A DNA stretch of 23,460 bases from positions 1-23,460 of the forward strand of contig DAOUBA010000160.1 in NCBI GenBank assembly GCA_034432855.1. Reading direction: 5' to 3'. The notes below the pieces were generated by a model. That model searched no databases. It was not told where the DNA came from and saw nothing but the letters and a program-made list of their open reading frames with translations. Each line of letters opens with the position of its first letter. Positions within the stretch are counted from its first letter, which is position 1. Both the position numbers and the translations under genes were made by a program. Source of the DNA: DAOUBA01 sp034432855 (GTDB lineage: Bacteria > Chloroflexota > Anaerolineae > B4-G1). Positions 8,137 through 14,309 of this stretch are shown here, in pieces.

Positions 8137-8412
8137 ATGAAACGGGCATCCTTCCAATGGGATGAACGCAATATCGAACACGTCACGGCACATAACGTCG
8201 AGCCTTACGAAGCTGAAGAGGTTCTAGACGATGACCCGCTCATTTTGCGAACCTGTGATGACAAGTACTTAGCCTACGGGCAGGCCGATTCGGGTCGCTA
8301 CCTGCTGGTTGTGTTCGTTTGGAAGTCGGCCAATGTGATTCGCGTAATTACTGCTCGTGATTTGAGCGATGCCGAGAAGAAACGCCTGAAGCGCTCCCGA
8401 AATAAACGATGA
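8137..8412 (+). CDS. brnT: BrnT-family ribonuclease toxin (DUF497)
   Basis: BrnT toxins are small RNase-fold proteins of type II toxin-antitoxin systems. The 91-aa product shows the family pattern: FQWDERNIEH near the start, VEPYEAEEVLDDDP in place of the usual HGVxFEEAxxVFxD, a central beta-sheet (YLLVVFVWKSANVIRVI) and the C-terminal ITARDLSDAEKKRLKR. The ATG at 8137 gives the family's normal length; no strong ribosome binding site is visible. It overlaps the next gene by four bases (ATGA). Toxin-first order is normal for BrnTA. The pair has a lower GC content than the flanking sugar-acid genes, consistent with acquisition. Confidence 0.88.
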   Translation: MKRASFQWDERNIEHVTAHNVEPYEAEEVLDDDPLILRTCDDKYLAYGQADSGRYLLVVFVWKSANVIRVITARDLSDAEKKRLKRSRNKR

Positions 8413-8690
8413 ACGAGATACCGATATTCAAAACCGAAGAAGAAGCGGCTGAGTGGTTTGATACTCACGATACGGCGCCATATATGGACTCCCTGGAAAA
8501 AGTGAAGGAACGCATCCTCGTGATTCGCTCTTGGCCGCCTGTTGGCTCCCTGGGTGTACGCCTCCCGGCCCGCTACCTCGAGGCCATCCGGGCCGCTGCC
8601 GGGCACAAAGGAGTCCCTGCCGAAACGCTCATCAAGGACTGGCTGATCGAGAAACTCGAGCAGGAAATTCCCGAGTTGTCCTCCGCATAA
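8409..8690 (+). CDS. BrnA/CopG-type antitoxin paired with BrnT
   Basis: The 93-aa protein starts in a four-base overlap with brnT. Its N-terminal half (IPIFKTEEEAAEWFDTHD) resembles the toxin-binding region common in BrnA/CopG antitoxins. The C-terminal half (LGVRLPARYLEAIRAAAGHK, then VPAETLIKDWLIEKLEQ) fits a ribbon-helix-helix DNA-binding domain. It probably neutralises BrnT and represses the upstream promoter through the palindrome in its spacer. It converges on uxuB with 30 bp between stop codons. Confidence 0.8.
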   Translation: MNEIPIFKTEEEAAEWFDTHDTAPYMDSLEKVKERILVIRSWPPVGSLGVRLPARYLEAIRAAAGHKGVPAETLIKDWLIEKLEQEIPELSSA

Positions 8691-8695
8691 CCCCC

Positions 8696-8713
8696 GCAGG
8701 GATGCATCCCTGC
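8696..8713. terminator. Perfect 18-bp palindrome between convergent genes
   Basis: GCAGGGATGCATCCCTGC is its own reverse complement and lies between the antitoxin stop and the uxuB stop. As RNA it can fold only with a small central loop, and no T-tract follows on either side. It may act as a weak bidirectional terminator or be a dispersed intergenic palindrome. Confidence 0.4.
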
Positions 8714-8720
8714 AACTCCC

Positions 8721-9551
8721 TCACACCCCGCTGAACGCGCTAAAGCCGCCGTCTATCGGGATGACGGCGCCGGTGACAAACGCCGCCGCTGGCGAGAGCA
8801 GCCAGACCACGGCGCCGATCAGATCGGCGGGCTCCCCAAAGCGGCCCATCGGCGTGTGGGCGATGATGGCATGGCCGCGCGGCGTCAGTTCACCGGTCTG
8901 CTCATCGGTGAGCAGGAAGCGGTTCTGCTCGGTCAGGAAAAAGCCTGGGGCGATGGCGTTGACGCGGATACGCGGGCTATACTCCTGCGCCATATACACC
9001 GCCAGCCACTGGGTGAAATTATTCACCGCCGCCTTGGCCGCCGAGTAGGCCGAGATGCGGGTGAGCGGGCGGAAAGCGCCCATCGAAGAGATGTTGAGGA
9101 TACAGCCCTCGCCCTGGGCGGCCATCGGCTGGCCAAAGACCTGGCAGGCCAGCAGCGTGCCCATCAGGTTGAGGTCGAACACCTCGCGCAACGCGTCGGC
9201 AGGCAGATCGAAGAAGGGAAGGTCGGGCGTGGTAGTAGCCTGCGGCCTGTTGCCCCCCGCACCGTTGATGAGGATGTCCACACGGCCAAAGCGGTCCAGC
9301 ACCGCTTCACATGCTCTCTCCAGCGCCGGGCGGTCGCGCACGTCGCAGGAAAGGGCCAGCGCCACCCCTCCGGCCGCAGTGATCTCGTCGGCGACCCTTT
9401 GCGTGGATTGGAGGGAGCGGCTCATCACCACAACCCTGACGCCCAACCGCCCCAGCGCACGGGCGATCTCCCCACACAATATGCCTCCTCCACCGGTGAT
9501 GACGGCGACACGATGTGCAAGATCAAACAATTGCTCTAGATAGTCACTCAT
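8721..9551 (-). CDS. uxuB: SDR-family fructuronate reductase (D-mannonate oxidoreductase, YjmF/UxuB type)
   Basis: This enzyme reduces D-fructuronate to D-mannonate with NAD(P)H, the step after UxaC and UxaE. The 276-aa protein is a classical short-chain dehydrogenase: VITGGGGILCG dinucleotide loop (residues 17-27), CDVRD, NGAGG, catalytic Ser155/156 in NISSM, and YSAAK with Tyr169 and Lys173. The C-terminal half (NFTQWLAVYMAQEYSP, APGFFLTEQNRFLL, HTPMGRFGEP, IPIDGGFSAFSGV) closely matches what I know of the Bacillus YjmF/UxuB group. This makes the specific assignment better than a generic SDR call. The ATG is chosen because upstream codons are translated heptamer repeats and GGAG lies 8 nt before it. 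It is the last gene of operon B, separated from uxaE by the IVP cassette. Confidence 0.88.
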   Translation of the reverse strand: MSDYLEQLFDLAHRVAVITGGGGILCGEIARALGRLGVRVVVMSRSLQSTQRVADEITAAGGVALALSCDVRDRPALERACEAVLDRFGRVDILINGAGGNRPQATTTPDLPFFDLPADALREVFDLNLMGTLLACQVFGQPMAAQGEGCILNISSMGAFRPLTRISAYSAAKAAVNNFTQWLAVYMAQEYSPRIRVNAIAPGFFLTEQNRFLLTDEQTGELTPRGHAIIAHTPMGRFGEPADLIGAVVWLLSPAAAFVTGAVIPIDGGFSAFSGV

Positions 9552-9564
9552 TGTTATCTCCAAG

Positions 9565-9634
9565 ATGCAGGATGCAAGATGCAAGATGCAGGATGCAAGA
9601 TGCAAGATGCAAGATGCAGGATGCAAGATGCAGG
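9565..9634 (+). repeat. Heptamer array, 10 copies of ATGCARG (3' flank of the IVP gene)
   Basis: Ten uninterrupted 7-bp units ATGCARG run without an indel. The only variable position is the sixth, always a purine, in the order G A A G A A A G A G. The array begins 13 nt upstream of the uxuB start codon and ends 1 nt before the IVP stop codon (9636). It is the inverted counterpart of the array at 10071-10140. Confidence 0.95.
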
Positions 9635-9635
9635 A

Positions 9636-10055
9636 CTATGGGCGTTTTTTGTATTGGCGTTGTTGGTCGGAGGAGAGGACCAGGGCAGCAATGATTTCAT
9701 CCAGCAGTTTGATGCGGTGCTGGAATACTTCCGGGCGGAGGAAGCGACGACCACGATAGTACCAGCCGCGAGATTCACGTGCCGAGCCAAGCGCAATGCG
9801 CTGGAAATAGGCATTATCTTTGCCAAAACCACGCCCATGTCCTTCCTCGATGTTGGCGCAGATAGACCCCACGCTGCAGATCAATTGCTCAGCGATCTTT
9901 CGACCACGTGGTTCGCGCATCATCGAATCCGTATCTTCCCAAACCAAGTCAGAGAGGAACAGCGCCTTAGGATACACCTGGAAGTTCCATAAAGGATCCT
10001 GTTTTATGCTCTCAGGCACCTGCGCCACCCACTCTTCATAACTAAACCCTTCCAT
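9636..10055 (-). CDS. Four-helix-bundle protein (23S rRNA intervening-sequence protein / S23 family)
   Basis: The 139-aa product starts MEGFSYEEW and carries the family signatures SICANIEEGHGRG (about residues 63-75) and FQRIALGSARESRGWYYRGR (about 84-103), in a mostly helical, basic chain. Relatives are encoded inside intervening sequences of 23S rRNA. They share the fold of the Avd accessory protein of diversity-generating retroelements. The biochemical role of the free-standing members is not established, and nucleic-acid binding is likely. The start is supported by GGAGGAGG just upstream, in a decayed extension of the 5' heptamer array. The TAG stop lies next to the 3' array. It has no functional link to the hexuronate genes around it and looks inserted. 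Confidence 0.85.
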   Translation of the reverse strand: MEGFSYEEWVAQVPESIKQDPLWNFQVYPKALFLSDLVWEDTDSMMREPRGRKIAEQLICSVGSICANIEEGHGRGFGKDNAYFQRIALGSARESRGWYYRGRRFLRPEVFQHRIKLLDEIIAALVLSSDQQRQYKKRP

Positions 10056-10070
10056 CTCGCCTCCTCCTCT

Positions 10071-10140
10071 CTTGCCTCCCGCCTCCTGCCTCTTGCTTCC
10101 TGCCTCTTGCTTCCTGCCTCTTGCTTCCTGCCTCCTGCCT
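10071..10140 (-). repeat. Heptamer array, 10 copies of ARGCARG (5' flank of the IVP gene)
   Basis: Read on the minus strand, ten 7-bp units follow ARGCARG with one exception (AGGCGGG). AGGCAGG and AAGCAAG alternate in the middle, forming three 14-bp higher-order units, so the two purines change together in most copies. A decayed continuation (10056-10070) supplies the IVP ribosome binding site. The outer edge abuts the uxaE TGA stop. Confidence 0.93.
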
Positions 10141-11559
10141 TCAACCAAGCAGGGCCAGATGTCGGCGCAGGTGCGCTTCCAGGTATGTGTAGTAGGTTTC
10201 CTCGCGGGCGCGAAGCACTGCCAGCAGACGTTCGCCGAAACGCTCCAGCACCGAGCCAAAGGTGACATGCAAAACCTGCCGGGCATCGAACTGCTCGAAC
10301 AGGCCCAGGAGCGCCGTGTCGTCCAGATTTTTGGGGGCGGGCACCCGCGCCAGCCTTGCCGAGACATGGTAGGAAGCGCGGTCGCTTCGGTAACAAGTGC
10401 GGGCAAAGGCCAGAATCTCGCGGAAAAGGGCCGGGTCCGCCTGGGCAACCGTCCGCAACGCCTCCAGGTAACTCGTCCCGGCGGTCTTGACGTGCACCAG
10501 CCCGCTACCCAATTGCCCAATGATGGGATAGATGCTGAGTTTGTCGGAGCCGGAGTGCAGGCTGATCTTGTAGGGTCCTAACGCCTGTGCGATGGCAACG
10601 TGGCGGGCAAACTCGGCGGCAAATGTGTCCAGATTCCCGATATAGTCCACGCCTTTCTCGAAACGCCCCACAAAACGCGGGGCCAGGCTCACCCAACGTA
10701 CTCCCAGCCGTTTCAATTCGCCGGCGATGTACCAGTGCTCCTCCGGCGAGGTGGGCGTTTCTGTCTCGTCCACCGAGACCTCGAACTCGAACCGGTCCGC
10801 GCCCAGGCGGTCGGCGGTGTGGCGGTACATCCGGACCGTGTGTGCGACGGCCCGCCCGTATTTGGCTGCCGCACGATACAGCCTCAGGCGATCGAAGGCG
10901 AGCGCAGAGTCCCCCAGATCGAGGGGGCGCTCCAGGTAGCGGAGTTCCATACCCCCCGGCGTATCTTCCAGTATGTCCCAGGGAAGCGCCTGCACTTTTT
11001 CAACGACTGCGGCGGGGCGGGCCATCGTGACGCTATGGTCCACGTATTCACCGGGGTCTACAGTATAGAACGTATACCCGGCGGCGACAAAGGTGTCCAC
11101 ATCCTCCGGCGTTTTCAGATGATCGGCGTCGGCGCCCCAGGGGCCGCGCCAGCCTTCCTGGAACAGTCCCCAGGTCGCATCGTCGAGCACCTGCTGCGGA
11201 GTGCGCCCGGTGCGGGCGTTTTCGCGCACCGACTGTTGGGCGAAAACAGGCGCAGGGGGTGGAGCACCGATGCTACGGCAGGCACGCACGTGCCCCGGCG
11301 TTGCCAACCCCAACCGATCGCCGAAGCCGAAGGAGGTCTGCAGACCCAGCAGCGTGGGGCACAGCCAGGGGAGTCGCGTCCGCAAGGCAGCGGCGTTGGC
11401 CGGCGTGAGCGGGCAGAGCAACGCCTCGCCCTGCCGCTCGCCTTCAAAGCCCTGCGCGTCGCCCCGCACGGCCAGGACCTTCTGGTTACCGGCAACACGG
11501 GCCAGGGCATAAGAGGTCCCATCCACCTCGATCTGGGATTGCTGATAGAGTTCGGTCAT
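10141..11559 (-). CDS. uxaE: Tagaturonate/fructuronate epimerase UxaE
   Basis: UxaE interconverts D-tagaturonate and D-fructuronate, letting galacturonate-derived carbon enter the glucuronate branch. It was first described in Thermotoga. The 472-aa protein matches the family in length and in blocks such as DADHLKTPEDVD, YTVDPGEYVDHS, WVSLAPRFVGRFEKGVDY, KISLHSGSDKLSIYPI and HVKTAGTSYLEALR. The His/Asp/Lys-rich HSGSDK segment is a probable metal or substrate site. The ATG at 11559 (MTELYQQS) is chosen over an in-frame start 51 nt upstream, because GAGG precedes it at a good distance and the upstream start would overlap the previous gene. It begins 5 nt after the glucuronoyl esterase stop. The IVP cassette starts at its stop codon. 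Confidence 0.88.
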   Translation of the reverse strand: MTELYQQSQIEVDGTSYALARVAGNQKVLAVRGDAQGFEGERQGEALLCPLTPANAAALRTRLPWLCPTLLGLQTSFGFGDRLGLATPGHVRACRSIGAPPPAPVFAQQSVRENARTGRTPQQVLDDATWGLFQEGWRGPWGADADHLKTPEDVDTFVAAGYTFYTVDPGEYVDHSVTMARPAAVVEKVQALPWDILEDTPGGMELRYLERPLDLGDSALAFDRLRLYRAAAKYGRAVAHTVRMYRHTADRLGADRFEFEVSVDETETPTSPEEHWYIAGELKRLGVRWVSLAPRFVGRFEKGVDYIGNLDTFAAEFARHVAIAQALGPYKISLHSGSDKLSIYPIIGQLGSGLVHVKTAGTSYLEALRTVAQADPALFREILAFARTCYRSDRASYHVSARLARVPAPKNLDDTALLGLFEQFDARQVLHVTFGSVLERFGERLLAVLRAREETYYTYLEAHLRRHLALLG

Positions 11560-11564
11560 TGCAC

Positions 11565-12794
11565 TCAACCTCGCAAATATATGTCCGCAAAATCCAGGTA
11601 CCGCTCCCAATCATGATCCGTCACGTCATGTCCCCCCGGGCGGATATGATAACCGATGGTGCTCGTCACCGGCCGGTTCGGTGCAGGCATCTCGTCGTCG
11701 GCCAGCCCATCGGTACCCAGAAGCCGGTACACGGCATCGGCATGCCGGGCAGCCAGGAACTCACCACGCGGGTCGGCCCACAAGTCTTCCGTTGCGCTGG
11801 CCACATAAACCGGGCGCGGAGCGATCAACGCCAGCAGCATGTGCTGATCCACCGGCAATGCATCCTCCCGGTCATCGTACCGCTTGAAATTTTGACAGAA
11901 CCAGTGTGGGAATCTCTCGTTGATCAGGCGGACCGTCTCGCCGAACCGCCGGCGGGAGAGTGCTGCTCCACCGCAGCCGGAGTTGTTCGAGATCACCAGT
12001 GCGAACCGCGTGTCCTGTGCCCCGGCCCAGAGTGCGGTCTTGCCCAGGCGCGAATGACCCATCACCGCCACGCGCCTGTGGTCAACGTCGTCGTCGGTCT
12101 CGAAGTAATCCAGCGCCCGGCTCAATCCCCAGGCCCAGGCGCCGATGGCGCCCCACTCATCCGGGTCGGGCTGCGATTGCCCTGGCCGATAGAACAGGGG
12201 ATGCACGCCGTTCTGAAAGCCGTCGTCAAAATCGGGGTCCAGGTCGCCGCAGTAGATGGTCGCCAGGCCGTACCCGCGCTCCAGGATGCGCTCGACCGGC
12301 CAGCGGCGGGCACACGTGCCCCTGGAGGCTTCCGTAGCCCGGTGGTTCACCACGCGACATTCTTCACTCTCCGGCATCCAGCGGGTCGAAAGTGTGATGC
12401 CGGGATCGGGATGGATCGTGTGATTGCCGAAAAAATTCAATCCGACAAAGGCCGGCGTGGGTCTGGAACGGCCATTGGGCAGGTAAATGAGGATGTCCAT
12501 CCGGGGGCCATCCTCGTCGCCTGTAAAATAGACCGACACCTCCTTGCGGGTGGCCTGCCCGCCAAGTGCCGTCTTATCCACAGAGGTCACGCGAAAGGTC
12601 ATACCTTGCGGGCGCCCCGGCGCTCGGCCATAGACGTGTTGCTCGAACAGGCGCAGGATTTCGGGCCGGCGTCGTGAAAACCACATGTGGGCATCCGTCA
12701 CCTTCGTCCCGTCGGAGAGGAGCAGCGGGTCGGGCAGGGTATATTCGGGTACCTTCGACTCGTCGTAATTGACGTCCCAGGTTGAATTGCCCAT
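11565..12794 (-). CDS. CE15-type glucuronoyl esterase (alpha/beta hydrolase), apparently cytoplasmic
   Basis: CE15 enzymes cleave esters of (4-O-methyl)glucuronic acid, for example lignin-glucuronoxylan links. The 409-aa protein has the alpha/beta hydrolase layout with GLNFFGNHTIHPD (oxyanion side), the nucleophile elbow GHSRLGKTALWAGAQD (Ser248; the Arg after Ser is typical of CE15), SGCGGAAL, TEDLWADPRGEFLA and the catalytic His389 in PGGHD. These match bacterial CE15 proteins, sometimes annotated as acetylxylan esterases. Unlike most CE15 enzymes it has no signal peptide (MGNSTWDVNYDESK), so it should act inside the cell. It is followed by uxaE after 5 nt. A double-hairpin repeat lies just upstream, between it and uxaC. 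The exact ester substrate is unknown. Confidence 0.82.
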   Translation of the reverse strand: MGNSTWDVNYDESKVPEYTLPDPLLLSDGTKVTDAHMWFSRRRPEILRLFEQHVYGRAPGRPQGMTFRVTSVDKTALGGQATRKEVSVYFTGDEDGPRMDILIYLPNGRSRPTPAFVGLNFFGNHTIHPDPGITLSTRWMPESEECRVVNHRATEASRGTCARRWPVERILERGYGLATIYCGDLDPDFDDGFQNGVHPLFYRPGQSQPDPDEWGAIGAWAWGLSRALDYFETDDDVDHRRVAVMGHSRLGKTALWAGAQDTRFALVISNNSGCGGAALSRRRFGETVRLINERFPHWFCQNFKRYDDREDALPVDQHMLLALIAPRPVYVASATEDLWADPRGEFLAARHADAVYRLLGTDGLADDEMPAPNRPVTSTIGYHIRPGGHDVTDHDWERYLDFADIYLRG

Positions 12795-12818
12795 TTCAAC
12801 CAGTGTAGTGGCTATGTG

Positions 12819-12860
12819 GGACAGCCTTTCAGGCTGTCCGGACAGGCTGAAAGCCTGTTC
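12819..12860. repeat. Double-hairpin intergenic palindrome (copy 2)
   Basis: The first hairpin has stem GGACAGCCT/AGGCTGTCC with loop TTC (12819-12839). The second has stem ACAGGCT/AGCCTGT with loop GAA (12842-12858). The layout, complementary loops and GGCT/AGCC cores match the element at 2196-2239. It fills most of the 69-bp gap between uxaC and the esterase gene inside operon B, so it is transcribed and may affect mRNA processing. Confidence 0.7.
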
Positions 12861-12863
12861 TAC

Positions 12864-14282
12864 TCAGAGCCGATATGCTCGCTTTGCCAGGCCATAGGCC
12901 AGTTCCCACACCATCTCCCGCGCCGCATCCACGGTCACGATTCCCCGCGTGACGAGCCCGGCGACCCAGTTTGCGCTGGCGCGGCGCCAGAGATCGTGAC
13001 GGGCCGGGATGGAGGGGAAGGCGCGCGTGTCGTCGTTAAAGCCCACGGTGTTGTAGATTCCCGCTGTCTCCATCACCCGGTCGAAATAGCGCCGCATCCC
13101 GTTGAGGCTATCGTGGAACCACCAGGGCGGCCCCAGTTTCAGCGCCGGATAGTGACCGGCAAGCGGCGCCAGTTCGCGGGCGTAGGCCGATTCGTCGAGC
13201 GTGAAAAGGATGAGGGTGAGGCGGGAATCGTTGCCGTACTTGTTCAACAGTGGGCGCAGGTTGTGGGTGAACTCACTGCGCTCCGGAATATCGCCCCCCT
13301 TGTCCGGGCCGAATCGTTCAAAGACCAACGGATTGTGATTGCGTACTGCGCCGACATGGAACTGCATGACCAGCCCATCCTCGATGCTCATCCGTGCGAA
13401 TTCCATCACCATGTGCGCGGTGAAGCGGTGAGCGTCCTCCGGTGCGGCCTGCCCGTGCAGCGCCCGCTGGAAAATCGCCTCGGCCTCGGCAGGGGTCAAC
13501 TCCGCCGTATACGCCGATTGCGCCGCGTGGTCGGTGGCCGTCGCGCCCATCCGCTTGAAGAAGGCGCGGCGTTCCTCCAGTGCGCGGACGAAGGCCGGGT
13601 AGGAGTGAATGGCGATACCGCTTGCCTGGCCCAGCGCGTCAATATTCTGACGCCAGCCGGGGGCCAGGAGGTTGACGACTGCATCAGGGCGAAAGGTAGG
13701 ACGCACATCCCCCTTCCATCCCGAATCGCGGATAGCCCGATGTGCCTCCAGCGGATCGGCGGCCCCGTCGGTCGTACAGAGCACTTCGATATTGAAGCAC
13801 TCGAAGAGCGCACGCGGGCGGAATTCGGGCTGTGCCAACTTCTCGGCGATGCGGTCATAGATAGCCTGGGCCGTCTCACCGTTCAGTTCCTCTTCGATAC
13901 CGAACACCTCGATCAATTCCTGGGTCAGCCAGATGCCGGTGGGCGTTCCACGGAAGAGATAGAAGTGTTCAGCAAAGGTCTGCCAGATTTTTCGATGGTC
14001 GCTCTCCACGGGACCGCCGTCTATCCGGGGCACGCCCAGGGATTCGAGCGGTACTCCCTGTGAGTAGAGCATGCGAAAGACATAGTGATCGGGAATAATG
14101 AGCAGATCGGCGGGGCTGCCGAAGGAGGCGTTGGGGTCGGCGAAAAGGCGGGGGTCTACATGGCCATGCGGGCAGACGAGCGGTAGATGCGCGATAGATT
14201 CGTACAGTTCGCGCGCCAGGCGACGCTGTATGGGGTCGGGGTCGAAATAGCGATCGGCATCCAGTTGCCATCTATGGTTCAC
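12864..14282 (-). CDS. uxaC: Uronate (glucuronate/galacturonate) isomerase
   Basis: UxaC converts D-glucuronate to D-fructuronate and D-galacturonate to D-tagaturonate. The 472-aa length is normal. Family landmarks are LPLVCPHGHVDPR with the metal-binding His39-x-His41, PDHYVFRMLYSQGV, ECFNIEVLCTTDGAADPL, VRPTFRPDAVVNL, MQFHVGAVRNHN, LGPPWWFHDSLNGMRRY and VGFNDDTRAF. This is an amidohydrolase-superfamily barrel acting in the cytoplasm. The start is GTG (MNHRWQLDADRYF) with GAGGTG 6 nt upstream. It lies 27 nt downstream of the Gfo/Idh/MocA gene in the same operon. Together with UxaE and the SDR it makes a three-step route from either hexuronate to mannonate. Confidence 0.95.
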   Translation of the reverse strand: MNHRWQLDADRYFDPDPIQRRLARELYESIAHLPLVCPHGHVDPRLFADPNASFGSPADLLIIPDHYVFRMLYSQGVPLESLGVPRIDGGPVESDHRKIWQTFAEHFYLFRGTPTGIWLTQELIEVFGIEEELNGETAQAIYDRIAEKLAQPEFRPRALFECFNIEVLCTTDGAADPLEAHRAIRDSGWKGDVRPTFRPDAVVNLLAPGWRQNIDALGQASGIAIHSYPAFVRALEERRAFFKRMGATATDHAAQSAYTAELTPAEAEAIFQRALHGQAAPEDAHRFTAHMVMEFARMSIEDGLVMQFHVGAVRNHNPLVFERFGPDKGGDIPERSEFTHNLRPLLNKYGNDSRLTLILFTLDESAYARELAPLAGHYPALKLGPPWWFHDSLNGMRRYFDRVMETAGIYNTVGFNDDTRAFPSIPARHDLWRRASANWVAGLVTRGIVTVDAAREMVWELAYGLAKRAYRL

Positions 14283-14309
14283 GAGTTCACCTCGGCGGAG
14301 TGTGCTGGA

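Larger units (their letters stand above)
9565..10140 (-). mobile_element. Candidate IVP cassette bounded by inverted heptamer arrays
   Basis: A 576-bp unit consists of a 70-bp heptamer array, the IVP gene, a 15-bp leader with the ribosome binding site, and a second 70-bp heptamer array in the opposite orientation. Both arrays contain exactly ten 7-bp units and share the consensus A-D-G-C-A-R-G when each is read inward toward the gene. One edge touches the uxaE stop codon and the other ends just before the uxuB ribosome binding site. No transposase is present and no target duplication is evident. Mobility is inferred from the layout and from the known association of IVP genes with inserted sequences in 23S rRNA. 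Confidence 0.5.

Noticed and set aside
9564..9838. Possible small proteins made of Met-Gln-Asp-Ala and Ala-Ser-Cys-Ile-Leu-His repeats
   Set aside because: These are translations of the 7-bp array in different frames; 21 bp gives a 7-residue period in any open frame. No ribosome binding site or family supports them.
9565..10140. CRISPR array
   Set aside because: Units are 7 bp, directly adjacent and without spacers, and no cas genes are nearby.
9565..10140. Diversity-generating retroelement, suggested by the Avd-like fold
   Set aside because: No reverse transcriptase, template repeat or variable repeat with adenine-specific changes was seen.
9636..10520. A 294-residue version of the IVP gene extending back through the array into uxaE
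   Set aside because: The extra N-terminus is the array and an off-frame shadow of uxaE. The good ribosome binding site and the family length both support the start at 10055.
12816..14063. Long plus-strand open frame opposite uxaC, and similar long frames opposite uidA, GH5, LarA, uxaE, SDR and lacI
   Set aside because: All are antisense shadows in high-GC coding sequence. They lack family motifs, while the opposite strand encodes clear enzymes.
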